From: Streptomyces atriruber
GTDB lineage: Bacteria > Actinomycetota > Actinomycetes > Streptomycetales > Streptomycetaceae
Direction: 5' to 3'
Assembly (NCBI RefSeq): GCF_001418325.1
Contig: NZ_LIPN01000128.1
Span: 16,105 to 80,104 of the forward strand
DNA length: 64,000 bases
The position numbers were made by a program, and so were the translations under genes. Shown here one piece after another: positions 16,904 through 25,144 of this stretch (its first letter is position 1; every line of letters begins with the position of its first letter). Under the pieces are notes generated by a model. That model worked only from the letters and a program-made list of their open reading frames with translations. It ran no database searches and was not told the DNA's origin.

Positions 16904-17166
16904 TTATCCACAGGCGGTGTGGATGACGGGCCCGATGCTGTGGAGAACTCCGCCAAACCTGTGCACGGCCCGGTGGACAGCCCTGTGAACAAGCCCTCAG
17001 CAAGTCCACTAAACACCTTCTGGCCTGCAGCTTTCCCATCCACCGGCTGTGCAGAAGAAAAACTTTCCCACTCGGACCAAGATCCCCGCAAACGGCACGT
17101 GACGACGCGCCCGGCGAGAGGTCAAGTAAGGGTCTAAATAACATTGCATCTCTTACCTGTGGAAGA
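16904..17166. other. Cluster of DnaA-box-like sequences between dnaB and the MATE gene
   Basis: Within the 460-bp gene-free stretch 16721-17180: TTATCCACA at 16904-16912 (perfect for the general DnaA consensus), and on the opposite strand TCATCCACA (16918-16926), TTCTCCACA (16939-16947), TTGTTCACA (16984-16992) and TCTTCCACA (17158-17166). The end nearest the MATE gene (17125-17180) is AT-rich and must hold its promoter. The stretch could regulate dnaB or titrate DnaA. Confidence 0.5.
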
Positions 17167-17180
17167 TTAGATTGGTGTCC

Positions 17181-18518
17181 ATGACACAGGCTCCCGCGGT
17201 GCCCAAGACGGCCCGGCGAAAGCACGACCGAGAGATCATCGCCCTCGCCGTCCCCGCGTTCGGCGCCCTGGTCGCCGAGCCCCTCTTCGTGCTGGCCGAC
17301 AGCGCCATCGTCGGACACCTCGGCACCGCCCAACTGGCCGGTCTCGGCGTCGCCTCGGCGCTCCTCACCACCGCGGTGAGCATCTTCGTCTTCCTCGCCT
17401 ACGCCACCACGGCCGCCGTCGCCCGCCGAGTGGGTGCCGGGGACCTCCAGGCCGCAATCCGGCAGGGCATGGACGGCATCTGGCTCGCACTGATCCTCGG
17501 CGCCGCCGTCATCGCCGCCGTCCTGCCCACCGCCCCCGCGCTCGTGGATCTCTTCGGCGCCTCCGACACAGCCGCCCCGTACGCCGTCACGTATCTGCGG
17601 ATCTCCTCGCTCGGCATCCCCGCCATGCTCGTCGTGCTCGCTGCCACCGGCGTGCTCCGCGGCCTCCAGGACACCAAGACTCCGCTGTACGTCGCGATCG
17701 GCGGCTTCGTCGCCAACGGCGTCCTCAATGTCGGCCTGGTCTACGGCGCGGACCTCGGCATCGCCGGCTCCGCCTGGGGGACCGTCATCGCCCAGTTCGG
17801 CATGGCCGCCGTGTACCTCTTCGTCGTCGTACGCGGCGCCAGGCGGCACGGCGCCTCGCTGCGCCCCGATGCCGCCGGGATCCGGGCCTGTGCACAAGCC
17901 GGTGCGCCGCTCCTGGTCCGCACGCTCTCGCTGCGCGCCATCCTGATGATCGCGACCGCCGTCGCCGCTCGCCTCGGCGACTCCGACGTGGCCGCCCACC
18001 AGATCGTCCTGTCCTTGTGGAGTTTGCTGGCCTTCGCGCTCGACGCCATCGCCATCGCCGGACAGGCGATCATCGGTCGCTATCTGGGCGCCGGTGATCC
18101 GGACGGCGCCCGTGCCGTGTGCCGACGGATGGTTCAGTGGGGCATTGCCTCAGGAGTCGTGCTCGGTCTGCTGGTCGTGCTCGCCCGGCCGGTGTTCATC
18201 CCGCTCTTCACCAGCGATGGCAGCGTCCAGGACGCCGCACTGCCCGCCCTCGTCGTGATCGCCCTCGCTCAGCCCGTCTGCGGCATCGTCTTCGTTCTGG
18301 ACGGCGTCCTGATGGGTGCGGGCGACGGGCCGTACCTCGCCTGGGCAATGATCGTCACGCTGGCCGTCTTCACCCCTGTCGCCCTGCTCGTACCGACCTT
18401 CGGCGGTGGTCTGACCGCCCTGTGGGGAGCGATGACGCTGATGATGGCGGTGCGGATGCTGACCCTGTGGCTGCGCTCCCGCTCCGGCCGCTGGATCGTC
18501 ACGGGCGCCACGCGCTGA
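17181..18518 (+). CDS. MATE-family efflux transporter (DinF-like)
   Basis: 445 residues with about twelve membrane helices and the MATE layout of two six-helix halves. EPLFVLADSAIVGHLGTAQL (about residues 33-52) is the DinF-subfamily signature, and VLRGLQDTKTPLYVAI the inter-helix loop. It would export cationic or other small molecules using a proton or sodium gradient. ATG at 17181 is preferred; in-frame TTG 17172 and GTG 17175 are alternatives. It is divergent from dnaB. Confidence 0.88.
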   Translation: MTQAPAVPKTARRKHDREIIALAVPAFGALVAEPLFVLADSAIVGHLGTAQLAGLGVASALLTTAVSIFVFLAYATTAAVARRVGAGDLQAAIRQGMDGIWLALILGAAVIAAVLPTAPALVDLFGASDTAAPYAVTYLRISSLGIPAMLVVLAATGVLRGLQDTKTPLYVAIGGFVANGVLNVGLVYGADLGIAGSAWGTVIAQFGMAAVYLFVVVRGARRHGASLRPDAAGIRACAQAGAPLLVRTLSLRAILMIATAVAARLGDSDVAAHQIVLSLWSLLAFALDAIAIAGQAIIGRYLGAGDPDGARAVCRRMVQWGIASGVVLGLLVVLARPVFIPLFTSDGSVQDAALPALVVIALAQPVCGIVFVLDGVLMGAGDGPYLAWAMIVTLAVFTPVALLVPTFGGGLTALWGAMTLMMAVRMLTLWLRSRSGRWIVTGATR

Positions 18519-18572
18519 ACGCTCCGAAGCGCCTAGCTGAGCTCTCTAGCGCCTTGCTGAGCTCTTTGCGCT

Positions 18573-18586
18573 GTTTCACGTGAAAC
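18573..18586. other. parS site (perfect), first of a tandem pair
   Basis: GTTTCACGTGAAAC downstream of the MATE gene. Its centre is 21 bp from that of the next site, two helical turns, so two ParB dimers could load on the same face. Confidence 0.92.
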
Positions 18587-18593
18587 GGTCCGC

Positions 18594-18607
18594 GTTTCAC
18601 GTGAAAC
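18594..18607. other. parS site (perfect), second of a tandem pair
   Basis: GTTTCACGTGAAAC, separated from the first by only 7 bp. A further half-like GTTTCACG occurs at 18629-18636. Confidence 0.92.
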
Positions 18608-18641
18608 GGTCCACCGTCCACGCCAGACGTTTCACGAAGCA

Positions 18642-18675
18642 CGTTGGGCCGCACCCCGAGGGGTACGGCCCAACG
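18642..18675. terminator. Bidirectional terminator between MATE gene and rplI
   Basis: CGTTGGGCCG (18642-18651) pairs with CGGCCCAACG (18666-18675), then one mismatch and ACCCC/GGGGT around a 2-nt tip. It lies between convergent genes. Confidence 0.82.
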
Positions 18676-18703
18676 ATTGCTTCAGCTCTGCCAAGCGCAG
18701 TGC

Positions 18704-19150
18704 TTAGGCGGAGACGACCTCGACGTTGACCTTCGCGGCCACCTCGGGGTGCAGACGCACGGACGTCGTGTGGGCGCCCAGCGTCTTGATCGGCGCGCCC
18801 AGCTCGACACGGCGCTTGTCGACCTTCGGGCCACCGGCAGCCTCGATCGCCGAAGCGACGTCGGCCGGGGTGACGGAACCGAAGAGACGACCGGCGTCGC
18901 CGGAGCGAACGGCCAGACGGACCTTGACGCCCTCGAGCTGGGCCTTGATCTCGTTGGCCTGCTCGATGGTCGCGATCTCGTGGATCTTGCGAGCACGACG
19001 GATCTGCTCGACGTCCTTCTCGCCACCCTTGGTCCAGCGGATCGCGAAGTTCCGCGGGATCAGGTAGTTGCGGGCGTAGCCGTCCTTGACGTCTACGACC
19101 TCGCCGGCGGCGCCGAGGCCGGAGACCTCGTGGGTGAGGATGATCTTCAT
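18704..19150 (-). CDS. rplI: 50S ribosomal protein L9
   Basis: 148 residues, normal length. The N-terminal rRNA-binding domain is clear ([20 protein letters not shown], then [10 protein letters not shown]), joined by a long helix to the C-terminal domain ([15 protein letters not shown]). Last gene of the leftward rpsF-ssb-rpsR-rplI operon; 18 bp after rpsR. Confidence 0.98.
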   Translation of the reverse strand: MKIILTHEVSGLGAAGEVVDVKDGYARNYLIPRNFAIRWTKGGEKDVEQIRRARKIHEIATIEQANEIKAQLEGVKVRLAVRSGDAGRLFGSVTPADVASAIEAAGGPKVDKRRVELGAPIKTLGAHTTSVRLHPEVAAKVNVEVVSA

Positions 19151-19168
19151 TAGTCGGTCACCCTTCCC

Positions 19169-19405
19169 TTATCGCGCGGTGGACGTGTAGGGCAGCAGCG
19201 CCATCTCACGGCTGTTCTTCACGGCCGTGGCGACGTCACGCTGGTGCTGCGTGCAGTTGCCGGTCACGCGGCGGGCACGGATCTTGCCGCGGTCGGAAAT
19301 GAACTTCCGCAGCATGTTCGTGTCCTTGTAGTCCACGTACGTGACCTTGTCCTTGCAGAAAGCGCAGACCTTCTTCTTAGGCTTGCGCACAGGCGGCTTC
19401 GCCAT
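19169..19405 (-). CDS. rpsR: 30S ribosomal protein S18 (Cys-containing form)
   Basis: 78 residues. It retains CAFC near the N-terminus and NCTQHQRD in the middle, the zinc-binding 'C+' form; many actinobacteria also have a Cys-free paralogue used under zinc limitation. It pairs with S6 on the 30S platform, which fits the shared operon with rpsF. Confidence 0.98.
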   Translation of the reverse strand: MAKPPVRKPKKKVCAFCKDKVTYVDYKDTNMLRKFISDRGKIRARRVTGNCTQHQRDVATAVKNSREMALLPYTSTAR

Positions 19406-19478
19406 GGTGTTTCTCCTGTGTGATCAAGAAGTGGGGTTACGGCCCACCCTCGGCCCGGAGGCCTGAAAGCCCTGGGGC

Positions 19479-20078
19479 TTAGAAGGGGGGCTCGTCCGAG
19501 TAGCCGCCACCGGAGCCGCCGGAGCTTCCGCCCCAGCCGCCACCGCCGCCGCCCTGCTGCTGGCCGCCGCCACCGGCAGGCGCGCCGGTCGCCCAGGGGT
19601 CGTCGGCGGGAGCACCGCCGCCACCCTGCTGCTGACCGCCACCGGAGCCACCGCCCCAGTTGCCGCCCTGCTGGCCGCCGCCACCGCCGCCGTAACCGCC
19701 CTGGCCACCGCGACCGGTGGTCTTGGTGACCTTGGCCGTGGCGTTCTTCAGGCTGGCGCCGACTTCCTCGACGTCCAGCTCGTAGACCGTGCGCTTGATG
19801 CCCTCACGGTCCTCGTAGGACCGCTGCTTCAGCCGGCCCTGCACGACGACGCGCATGCCTCGCTGGAGCGACTCCGCGACGTTCTCCGCCGCCTGACGCC
19901 AGACCGAGCAGGTGAGGAACAGGCTCTCGCCGTCCTTCCACTCGTTCGTCTGACGGTCGAAGGTGCGGGGGGTGGACGCGACACGGAACTTCGCGACCGC
20001 CGCACCGGAGGGGGTGAAGCGCAGCTCGGGGTCGTCGACAAGATTGCCGACGACCGTGATGACGGTCTCGCCTGCCAT
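19479..20078 (-). CDS. ssb: Single-stranded DNA-binding protein
   Basis: 199 residues: an OB-fold of about 110 residues ([20 protein letters not shown], then [20 protein letters not shown]), a Gly/Gln-rich linker, and an acidic tip SDEPPF, the site that recruits partner proteins. It coats single-stranded DNA in replication and repair. Its place between rpsF and rpsR is standard. The linker is a near-repeat of GG and GQQ units. Confidence 0.97.
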   Translation of the reverse strand: MAGETVITVVGNLVDDPELRFTPSGAAVAKFRVASTPRTFDRQTNEWKDGESLFLTCSVWRQAAENVAESLQRGMRVVVQGRLKQRSYEDREGIKRTVYELDVEEVGASLKNATAKVTKTTGRGGQGGYGGGGGGQQGGNWGGGSGGGQQQGGGGAPADDPWATGAPAGGGGQQQGGGGGGWGGSSGGSGGGYSDEPPF

Positions 20079-20156
20079 GGGGGAACCTCTCGGCGGGTTT
20101 GCTGCTGGCTGCTTGTTGCTGCTACTCGATTCCCGGGTGCTGCTGAGCTAGAAAGC

Positions 20157-20447
20157 TCAGTGCATCTCGGGACGGAGGACCTTGGTCCGGAGGACCGACT
20201 CGTTCAGGTTCATCTGTCGGTCGAGCTCCTTGACGACCGCAGGCTCGGCCTGCAGGTCGATGACCGAGTAGATGCCCTCGGGCTTCTTCTTGATCTCGTA
20301 GGACAGACGACGACGGCCCCAGGTGTCGACCTTCTCGACCTTTCCGTTGCCCTCACGGACGACGGAGAGGAAGTTCTCGATCAGCGGGGAGACAGCGCGC
20401 TCCTCGAGATCGGGGTCGAGGATGACCATCACTTCGTAGTGACGCAT
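20157..20447 (-). CDS. rpsF: 30S ribosomal protein S6
   Basis: 96 residues: [19 protein letters not shown] at the start and [18 protein letters not shown] in the middle are diagnostic. ATG at 20447 has a consensus AAGGAGGTG ribosome binding site. First gene of the operon, so the leader 20448-20570 is where regulation would act. Confidence 0.98.
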   Translation of the reverse strand: MRHYEVMVILDPDLEERAVSPLIENFLSVVREGNGKVEKVDTWGRRRLSYEIKKKPEGIYSVIDLQAEPAVVKELDRQMNLNESVLRTKVLRPEMH

Positions 20448-20475
20448 GTGGAACCCACCTCCTTTGGACTCAGCG

Positions 20476-20494
20476 GCCACGGTCGTTCCGTGGC
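20476..20494 (-). promoter_or_regulatory. Hairpin in the rpsF leader, possible S6:S18 autoregulatory element
   Basis: In the mRNA GCCACGG and CCGTGGC form a perfect 7-bp stem with a 5-nt loop, ending 28 nt before the rpsF start and just ahead of the ribosome binding site. CTC and GAG outside could pair across an internal loop carrying a CCG. Known S6:S18 motifs of rpsF leaders are hairpins with an unpaired CCG. A second hairpin, GCTCCCG/CGGGAGC, lies at 20544-20561. The match to the motif is suggestive, not proven. Confidence 0.35.
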
Positions 20495-20713
20495 AGGAGG
20501 GTCGTGATGCGTACGCAACGGTATCGGCCGCCACTGACAATCGGCTCCCGCGAGCGGGAGCTCCTGACGTGGCCTGGGCAGACACCGGTGCAGACGGTAC
20601 AGAGTACCCGCACCGAGGCTTCCGGTTGAAATCCGGCGGGGGACGGGCAGAATCTGTACACATCGGGTGTCTATGGCGCTACGATGCGCCGCCTTCCGCA
20701 GGAGGTGCCTCTC

Positions 20714-21028
20714 ATGGCACAGGTAATGCGACCGAACACCGCCACCTCTCTCTTCGCCACGGACGGCAAGCCCCATCCGCTCCAGGACACGCTGCTGGGC
20801 GTGACGCTGGTGCTCGGGGCGATCGCCTTCGTGACCGCGATGTTCCACAACCTCCACCTGATCAGCTCGTGGGCGGGCCTGATCGGGATCGCCACGGGTG
20901 CGTACGGCCAGTTCATCTCGGTGACGACGCGAGAGCGCTTCGGCCTGATCCTGGGGCTCGGAGCCTCGGCGGTCGGCTTCTTCCTGGGCATGGCGCACGG
21001 CGGACTCTTCGGCGGCGTCGTCGGCTGA
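20714..21028 (+). CDS. Small conserved membrane protein
   Basis: 104 residues with three hydrophobic segments (TLLGVTLVLGAIAFVTAMF, LISSWAGLIGIATGAYGQFI, FGLILGLGASAVGFFLGMA) and short loops. Function unknown; such proteins are conserved at this place in Streptomyces. ATG at 20714 follows GGAGGTG at 20701. TTGAAA (20626) and CAGAAT (20648), 16 bp apart, are a possible promoter. It is divergent from rpsF. Confidence 0.75.
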   Translation: MAQVMRPNTATSLFATDGKPHPLQDTLLGVTLVLGAIAFVTAMFHNLHLISSWAGLIGIATGAYGQFISVTTRERFGLILGLGASAVGFFLGMAHGGLFGGVVG

Positions 21029-21176
21029 CGGCCTCGCGGCACCCCGGTCGCACGAGGGGGCCGGGGGCCTTAGTCCCGTACGCCCAGACGGGTCGCTCGC
21101 AGGGCGCAGTAGGCTTCGGCGCGAGAGCCGGAGCCCCTGTACCCATGGGGACACACCAGCCCGAGGAGCGCCCCGA

Positions 21177-22298
21177 ATGAGTCTGACCCTGAGGACCATC
21201 AGTCGCGAGCAGCATCTGGCATATATCCAGACACTGCCGTCGGCGAGTCATTGCCAGGTCCCGGCATGGGCTGACGTGAAGAGCGAATGGCGCTCGGAGA
21301 ACCTGGGCTGGTTCGACGACAGGACCGGTGAGCTGGTCGGTGCCGGCCTGGTGCTGTACCGGCAGCTGCCCAAGCTCAAGCGTTATCTCGCGTACCTTCC
21401 CGAGGGGCCGGTCATCAACTGGTACGCCCCGAACCTCGACGAGTGGCTGCAGCCGATGCTGGCGCATCTGAAGCAGCAGGGCGCCTTCTCCGTGAAGATG
21501 GGTCCGCCGGTCGTGATCCGTCGCTGGGACGCTCCGGCGATCAAGGCGGGCATCCAGAACCCCGACGTGAAGCGGCTGCGGGACACCGAGGCGACGTACA
21601 TCGAGCCGCGGGCCTTCGAGGTCTCCGACCGGCTGCGCCGGATGGGCTGGCAGCAGGGCGAGGACGGCGGCGCCGGCTTCGGCGACGTACAGCCCCGCTT
21701 CGTCTTCCAGGTGCCGCTGGCCAACCGCTCCCTGGACGAGGTCCAGAAGGGCTTCAACCAGCTGTGGCGGCGCAACATCAAGAAGGCCGAGAAGGCCGGC
21801 GTCGAGGTCGTCCAGGGCGGCTACCACGACCTGCCCGAGTGGCAGCGCCTCTACGAGATCACCGCGGTCCGCGACAAGTTCCGCCCGCGTCCGCTCGGCT
21901 ACTTCCAGCAGATGTGGCAGGCCCTCAACTCCGAGGACCCCAACCGCATGCGGCTGTACTTCGCTCGGCACAACGGCGTGAACCTGTCGGCCGCGACGAT
22001 GCTCGTCGTCGGCGGCCACGTCTGGTACTCCTACGGCGCCTCGGACAACATCGGGCGTGAGGTCAGGCCCTCGAACGCGATGCAGTGGCGGATGCTGCGC
22101 GATGCGTACGCCATGGGTGCGACGGTCTATGACCTGCGCGGCATCTCCGACTCGCTGGACGAGACGGACCACCTCTTCGGCCTGATCCAGTTCAAGGTCG
22201 GCACCGGCGGCGAGGCCGCCGAGTACATCGGCGAGTGGGACTTCCCGCTCAACAAGCTGCTGCACAAGGCGCTCGACATCTACATGTCGCGCCGGTGA
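21177..22298 (+). CDS. femX: FemX-like aminoacyltransferase for peptidoglycan bridge
   Basis: 373 residues of the FemABX family: two GNAT-like lobes and a helical hairpin. Clear parts are HCQVPAWADVKSEWRSENLG, FNQLWRRNIKKAEKAGVEV and YDLRGISDSLDETDHLFGL. Fem proteins use aminoacyl-tRNA to add an amino acid to the lysine or LL-DAP side chain of peptidoglycan precursors; in Streptomyces FemX adds the glycine branch to lipid II. ATG at 21177 follows GAGGAG. TAGGCT at 21110 may be its -10. Followed 66 bp later by the racemase-like gene, probably one operon. Confidence 0.9.
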   Translation: MSLTLRTISREQHLAYIQTLPSASHCQVPAWADVKSEWRSENLGWFDDRTGELVGAGLVLYRQLPKLKRYLAYLPEGPVINWYAPNLDEWLQPMLAHLKQQGAFSVKMGPPVVIRRWDAPAIKAGIQNPDVKRLRDTEATYIEPRAFEVSDRLRRMGWQQGEDGGAGFGDVQPRFVFQVPLANRSLDEVQKGFNQLWRRNIKKAEKAGVEVVQGGYHDLPEWQRLYEITAVRDKFRPRPLGYFQQMWQALNSEDPNRMRLYFARHNGVNLSAATMLVVGGHVWYSYGASDNIGREVRPSNAMQWRMLRDAYAMGATVYDLRGISDSLDETDHLFGLIQFKVGTGGEAAEYIGEWDFPLNKLLHKALDIYMSRR

Positions 22299-22364
22299 TC
22301 CCGCACAATTTCCTTCCACAGCTCTGATACACCGCAGATACGAGAAAGGTTCCGGGATCCAGCC

Positions 22365-23396
22365 ATGGCGCTCACGCTCTATGTCGACACCGCGCGCTGG
22401 CGGGCACACCAGAAGCACATGCTGGAGCAGTTCCCGGGCATCGTCCCGGTCTGCAAGGGCAACGGCTACGGCTTCGGTCATGAGCGCCTCGCCGAGGAAG
22501 CCACGCGCTTCGGCTCCGACGTGCTCGCCGTGGGCACCACCTACGAGGCCGCTCGCATCAAGGACTGGTTCAGCGGCGACCTGCTGGTCCTGACGCCGTT
22601 CCGGCGGGGCGAGGAGCCGGTGCCGCTGCCCGACCGCGTCATCCGCTCCGTGTCGTCGCTCGACGGCGTGCACGGCCTCGTGGGGGCCCGCGTCGTCATC
22701 GAGGTCATGTCCTCGATGAAGCGCCACGGCGTCAGCGAGCAGGAGCTCCCGCAGCTGCACGCCGCCATCGAGGACGTACGCCTCGAAGGCTTCGCGATCC
22801 ACCTGCCGCTGGACCGCACCGACGGCTCGGACGCCGTCGAGGAGGTCATCGGCTGGATGGACCGGCTGCGCGCGGCCCGTCTGCCGCTGCACACGATGTT
22901 CGTCAGCCACCTCAAGGCCGGTGAACTGGCGCGCCTTCAGCAGCAGTTCCCGCAGACCCGCTTCCGCGCCCGGATCGGCACGAACCTCTGGCTGGGCGAT
23001 CACGAGGCCACCGAGTACCGCGGCGCCGTCCTCGACGTCACCGCCGTCGCCAAGGGCGACCGCTTCGGCTACCGCCAGCAGAAGGCCGCTTCCGACGGCT
23101 GGCTGGTCGTGGTGGCCGGCGGCACCTCGCACGGTGTCGGCCTGGAGGCCCCGAAGGCGCTGCACGGCATGATGCCGCGGGCCAAGGGCGTGGCGCGCGC
23201 GGGCCTCGCGACCGTCAACCGCAACCTGTCGCCCTTCGTCTGGGCGGGCAAGCAGCGCTGGTTCGCGGAGCCGCCGCACATGCAGGTCTCGATCCTCTTC
23301 GTGCCCTCGGACGCGCCGGAGCCGAAGGTCGGCGAGGAGCTGGTGGCCCACCTGCGGCACACCACCACTCAGTTCGACCGGATCATCGACCGCTGA
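22365..23396 (+). CDS. Alanine racemase-like PLP protein
   Basis: 343 residues of the fold-III PLP (alanine racemase N-domain) family. IVPVCKGNGYGFGHERL near residue 25 carries the PLP lysine (usual form VVKANAYGHG), and a racemase-like C-terminal beta domain follows (YRGAVLDVTAVAKGDRFGYR). A cell-wall role is likely from its neighbours FemX, a glycosyltransferase and a PBP, but it is shorter and divergent from housekeeping Alr, so it may racemise another amino acid or have lost activity. Confidence 0.8.
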   Translation: MALTLYVDTARWRAHQKHMLEQFPGIVPVCKGNGYGFGHERLAEEATRFGSDVLAVGTTYEAARIKDWFSGDLLVLTPFRRGEEPVPLPDRVIRSVSSLDGVHGLVGARVVIEVMSSMKRHGVSEQELPQLHAAIEDVRLEGFAIHLPLDRTDGSDAVEEVIGWMDRLRAARLPLHTMFVSHLKAGELARLQQQFPQTRFRARIGTNLWLGDHEATEYRGAVLDVTAVAKGDRFGYRQQKAASDGWLVVVAGGTSHGVGLEAPKALHGMMPRAKGVARAGLATVNRNLSPFVWAGKQRWFAEPPHMQVSILFVPSDAPEPKVGEELVAHLRHTTTQFDRIIDR

Positions 23397-23411
23397 GACG
23401 GATCGATCCAG

Positions 23412-23457
23412 CACGCGGAAGGGCCGGTACGACGATTCGTACCGGCCCTTCCGCGTG
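23412..23457. terminator. Strong bidirectional terminator
   Basis: Perfect 21-bp stem (23412-23432 with 23437-23457) and a 4-nt CGAT loop between the convergent racemase-like and glycosyltransferase genes. Confidence 0.92.
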
Positions 23458-23468
23458 TGCATACGCCC

Positions 23469-25016
23469 TCAGCGCGGCAGATCGGCCGCCGCGCCCGCAC
23501 CCCACTTCACGGCAGGCGTCTGCGAGGTGTGCAGAGCGGTCCGCTTCGGATGGCCAGCGGACCCCAGCACGAAGACGTCCCGCGCGCCGTCCAGGACGCC
23601 CCCTGACGGGTCGTCGTCCCCTGCCTGCCGCACGACGTCCCGCTCCGGCATGAGGACGTCGCGCACGACCACGGCGCACAGGTACAGCGTGCCCAGGAGA
23701 TGCACGACGATGGCGAGTTGGTACCCCTCGGTGGGCAGCCCCTTGTGGGCGTCTCCGCTCGTCGTGTACGCCAGGTAGAGCCAGATCCCGAGGAAGTACG
23801 CGACCTCGCAGGCCTGCCAGATCAGGAAGTCGCGCCAGCGCGGCCTGGCGAGCGCGGCGAGGGGGATCAGCCACAGGACGTACTGCGGCGAGTAGACCTT
23901 GTTCGTGAGGATGAAGGCGGCGACCACCAGGAAGGCGAGCTGCGCCAAACGTGGGCGGCGCGGTGCGGTGAGCCCGAGGGCACCGACTCCCAGACAGGCG
24001 AGGAGCATCAGCGCTGTCGCCAGGGTGTTGACCGTGTCGGTGGTCAACGGGGAGTCCATCCGCTGGGAGAGGATCAGCCAGAAGGACCCGAAATCGACGC
24101 CGCGCTCCTGGCTGAACGTGTAGAACTTCGACCAGCCGTCGCTCGCGAGCAGTATCACCGGCAGGTTCACCACCAGCCAGGCGCTCACCGTGCCGAGCAG
24201 CGCGATCCCGAACTCCCGCCACTTGCCCGCGCGCCAGCACAGGATCAGGAGCGGCCCGAGGATCAGTACGGGATACAGCTTGGCGGCCGTGGCGAGCCCG
24301 AGGAGCACACCGAAAGCGACGACGCGCGAGCGTGACCACATCAGCATCGCGGCGGCCATAAGAGCCACGGCGAGCAGGTCCCAGTTGATGGTGGCGGTCA
24401 GCGCGAAGGCCGGCGCGAGGGCGACGAGCAGTGCGTCCCAGGGGCGGCGCCGATGGGTGCGTGCGACGCAGACGGCGACGACCGCGGTGCAGACCATCAG
24501 TATCCCGGCGTTGACCATCCAGTAGATCTTTTCCTGGTGCTGGATGGATCCGCTGCCGGGCGTCACCCAGGACGCCATTTCCATGAACACCCCGGTGAGG
24601 ACCGGGTATTCGAGGTACTCCATGTCGCCGGGCAGTCGGTCGAAGTACGGCACCAGACCGTCGGCGAAGCCGCGTCCCTGATAGAGATGCGGGATGTCGG
24701 AGTAGCACGCATGCGTGTACTGCGAGCTGGCGCCGAAGAACCAGGCGCCGTTGTAGCACGGCATCTTCTGGATCATCCCCAGCGCGAACATCCCGAGGGC
24801 GACGAGCGCGATGATGCGCACGGGAGTCCACCAGGACGCGGTGAACAGCACTCTTCGGCCGACCGGGCCGCCGATCAGCTCACTGCCGACCCGGGCGACC
24901 TCGTCCTCCTTCGTGGGGCGCACCGGCTCCTGTTCCTGCTCCTGCGGGCTCACAGGCTCGTACGCGCTCGTGCGCGGCGTCTCTGCGCTGGGGTCTGCAC
25001 TCGGCATGCCCGACAT
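23469..25016 (-). CDS. GT-C polyprenyl-phosphate-dependent glycosyltransferase (GT87-like)
   Basis: 515 residues. After a charged cytoplasmic tail (about 55 residues) there are around ten membrane helices. The first external loop has the acidic stretch of GT-C enzymes (DMEYLEYPVLTGVFMEMASW), and ATINWDLLAVALMAAAMLMW plus LATAAKLYPVLILGPLLIL match the GT87/DUF2029 family. It would move a mannose-like sugar from a lipid-phosphate donor to an envelope acceptor outside the membrane. Start ATG 25016 is probable; ATG 25007 is an alternative. It lies downstream of the class A PBP, with a terminator and parS between. Confidence 0.82.
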   Translation of the reverse strand: MSGMPSADPSAETPRTSAYEPVSPQEQEQEPVRPTKEDEVARVGSELIGGPVGRRVLFTASWWTPVRIIALVALGMFALGMIQKMPCYNGAWFFGASSQYTHACYSDIPHLYQGRGFADGLVPYFDRLPGDMEYLEYPVLTGVFMEMASWVTPGSGSIQHQEKIYWMVNAGILMVCTAVVAVCVARTHRRRPWDALLVALAPAFALTATINWDLLAVALMAAAMLMWSRSRVVAFGVLLGLATAAKLYPVLILGPLLILCWRAGKWREFGIALLGTVSAWLVVNLPVILLASDGWSKFYTFSQERGVDFGSFWLILSQRMDSPLTTDTVNTLATALMLLACLGVGALGLTAPRRPRLAQLAFLVVAAFILTNKVYSPQYVLWLIPLAALARPRWRDFLIWQACEVAYFLGIWLYLAYTTSGDAHKGLPTEGYQLAIVVHLLGTLYLCAVVVRDVLMPERDVVRQAGDDDPSGGVLDGARDVFVLGSAGHPKRTALHTSQTPAVKWGAGAAADLPR

Positions 25017-25043
25017 CCTGCCGTACGCGACTGGGAACGCGGA

Positions 25044-25077
25044 GAGGGCCGCCGCACCCATCGGTGCGGCGGCCCTC
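25044..25077. terminator. Terminator hairpin abutting a parS site
   Basis: Perfect 15-bp stem GAGGGCCGCCGCACC / GGTGCGGCGGCCCTC with a 4-nt loop, downstream of the PBP gene on the minus strand. Its right edge touches the parS at 25078. Confidence 0.88.
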
Positions 25078-25091
25078 GTTTCACGTGAAAC
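25078..25091. other. parS site (perfect)
   Basis: GTTTCACGTGAAAC directly adjoining the terminator stem, 53 bp after the PBP stop codon on the minus strand. Confidence 0.92.
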
Positions 25092-25144
25092 ATCCGCGGG
25101 GGAGCGCCTGCGGCGGCCCGCCGGGACACTCCGGCGGGCTCGGC

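Noticed and set aside
20913..23462. Long open frame (about 849 codons) antisense to femX and the racemase-like gene
   Set aside because: Produced by the GC-rich third positions of the real genes on the other strand; its translation is low-complexity and matches no family.
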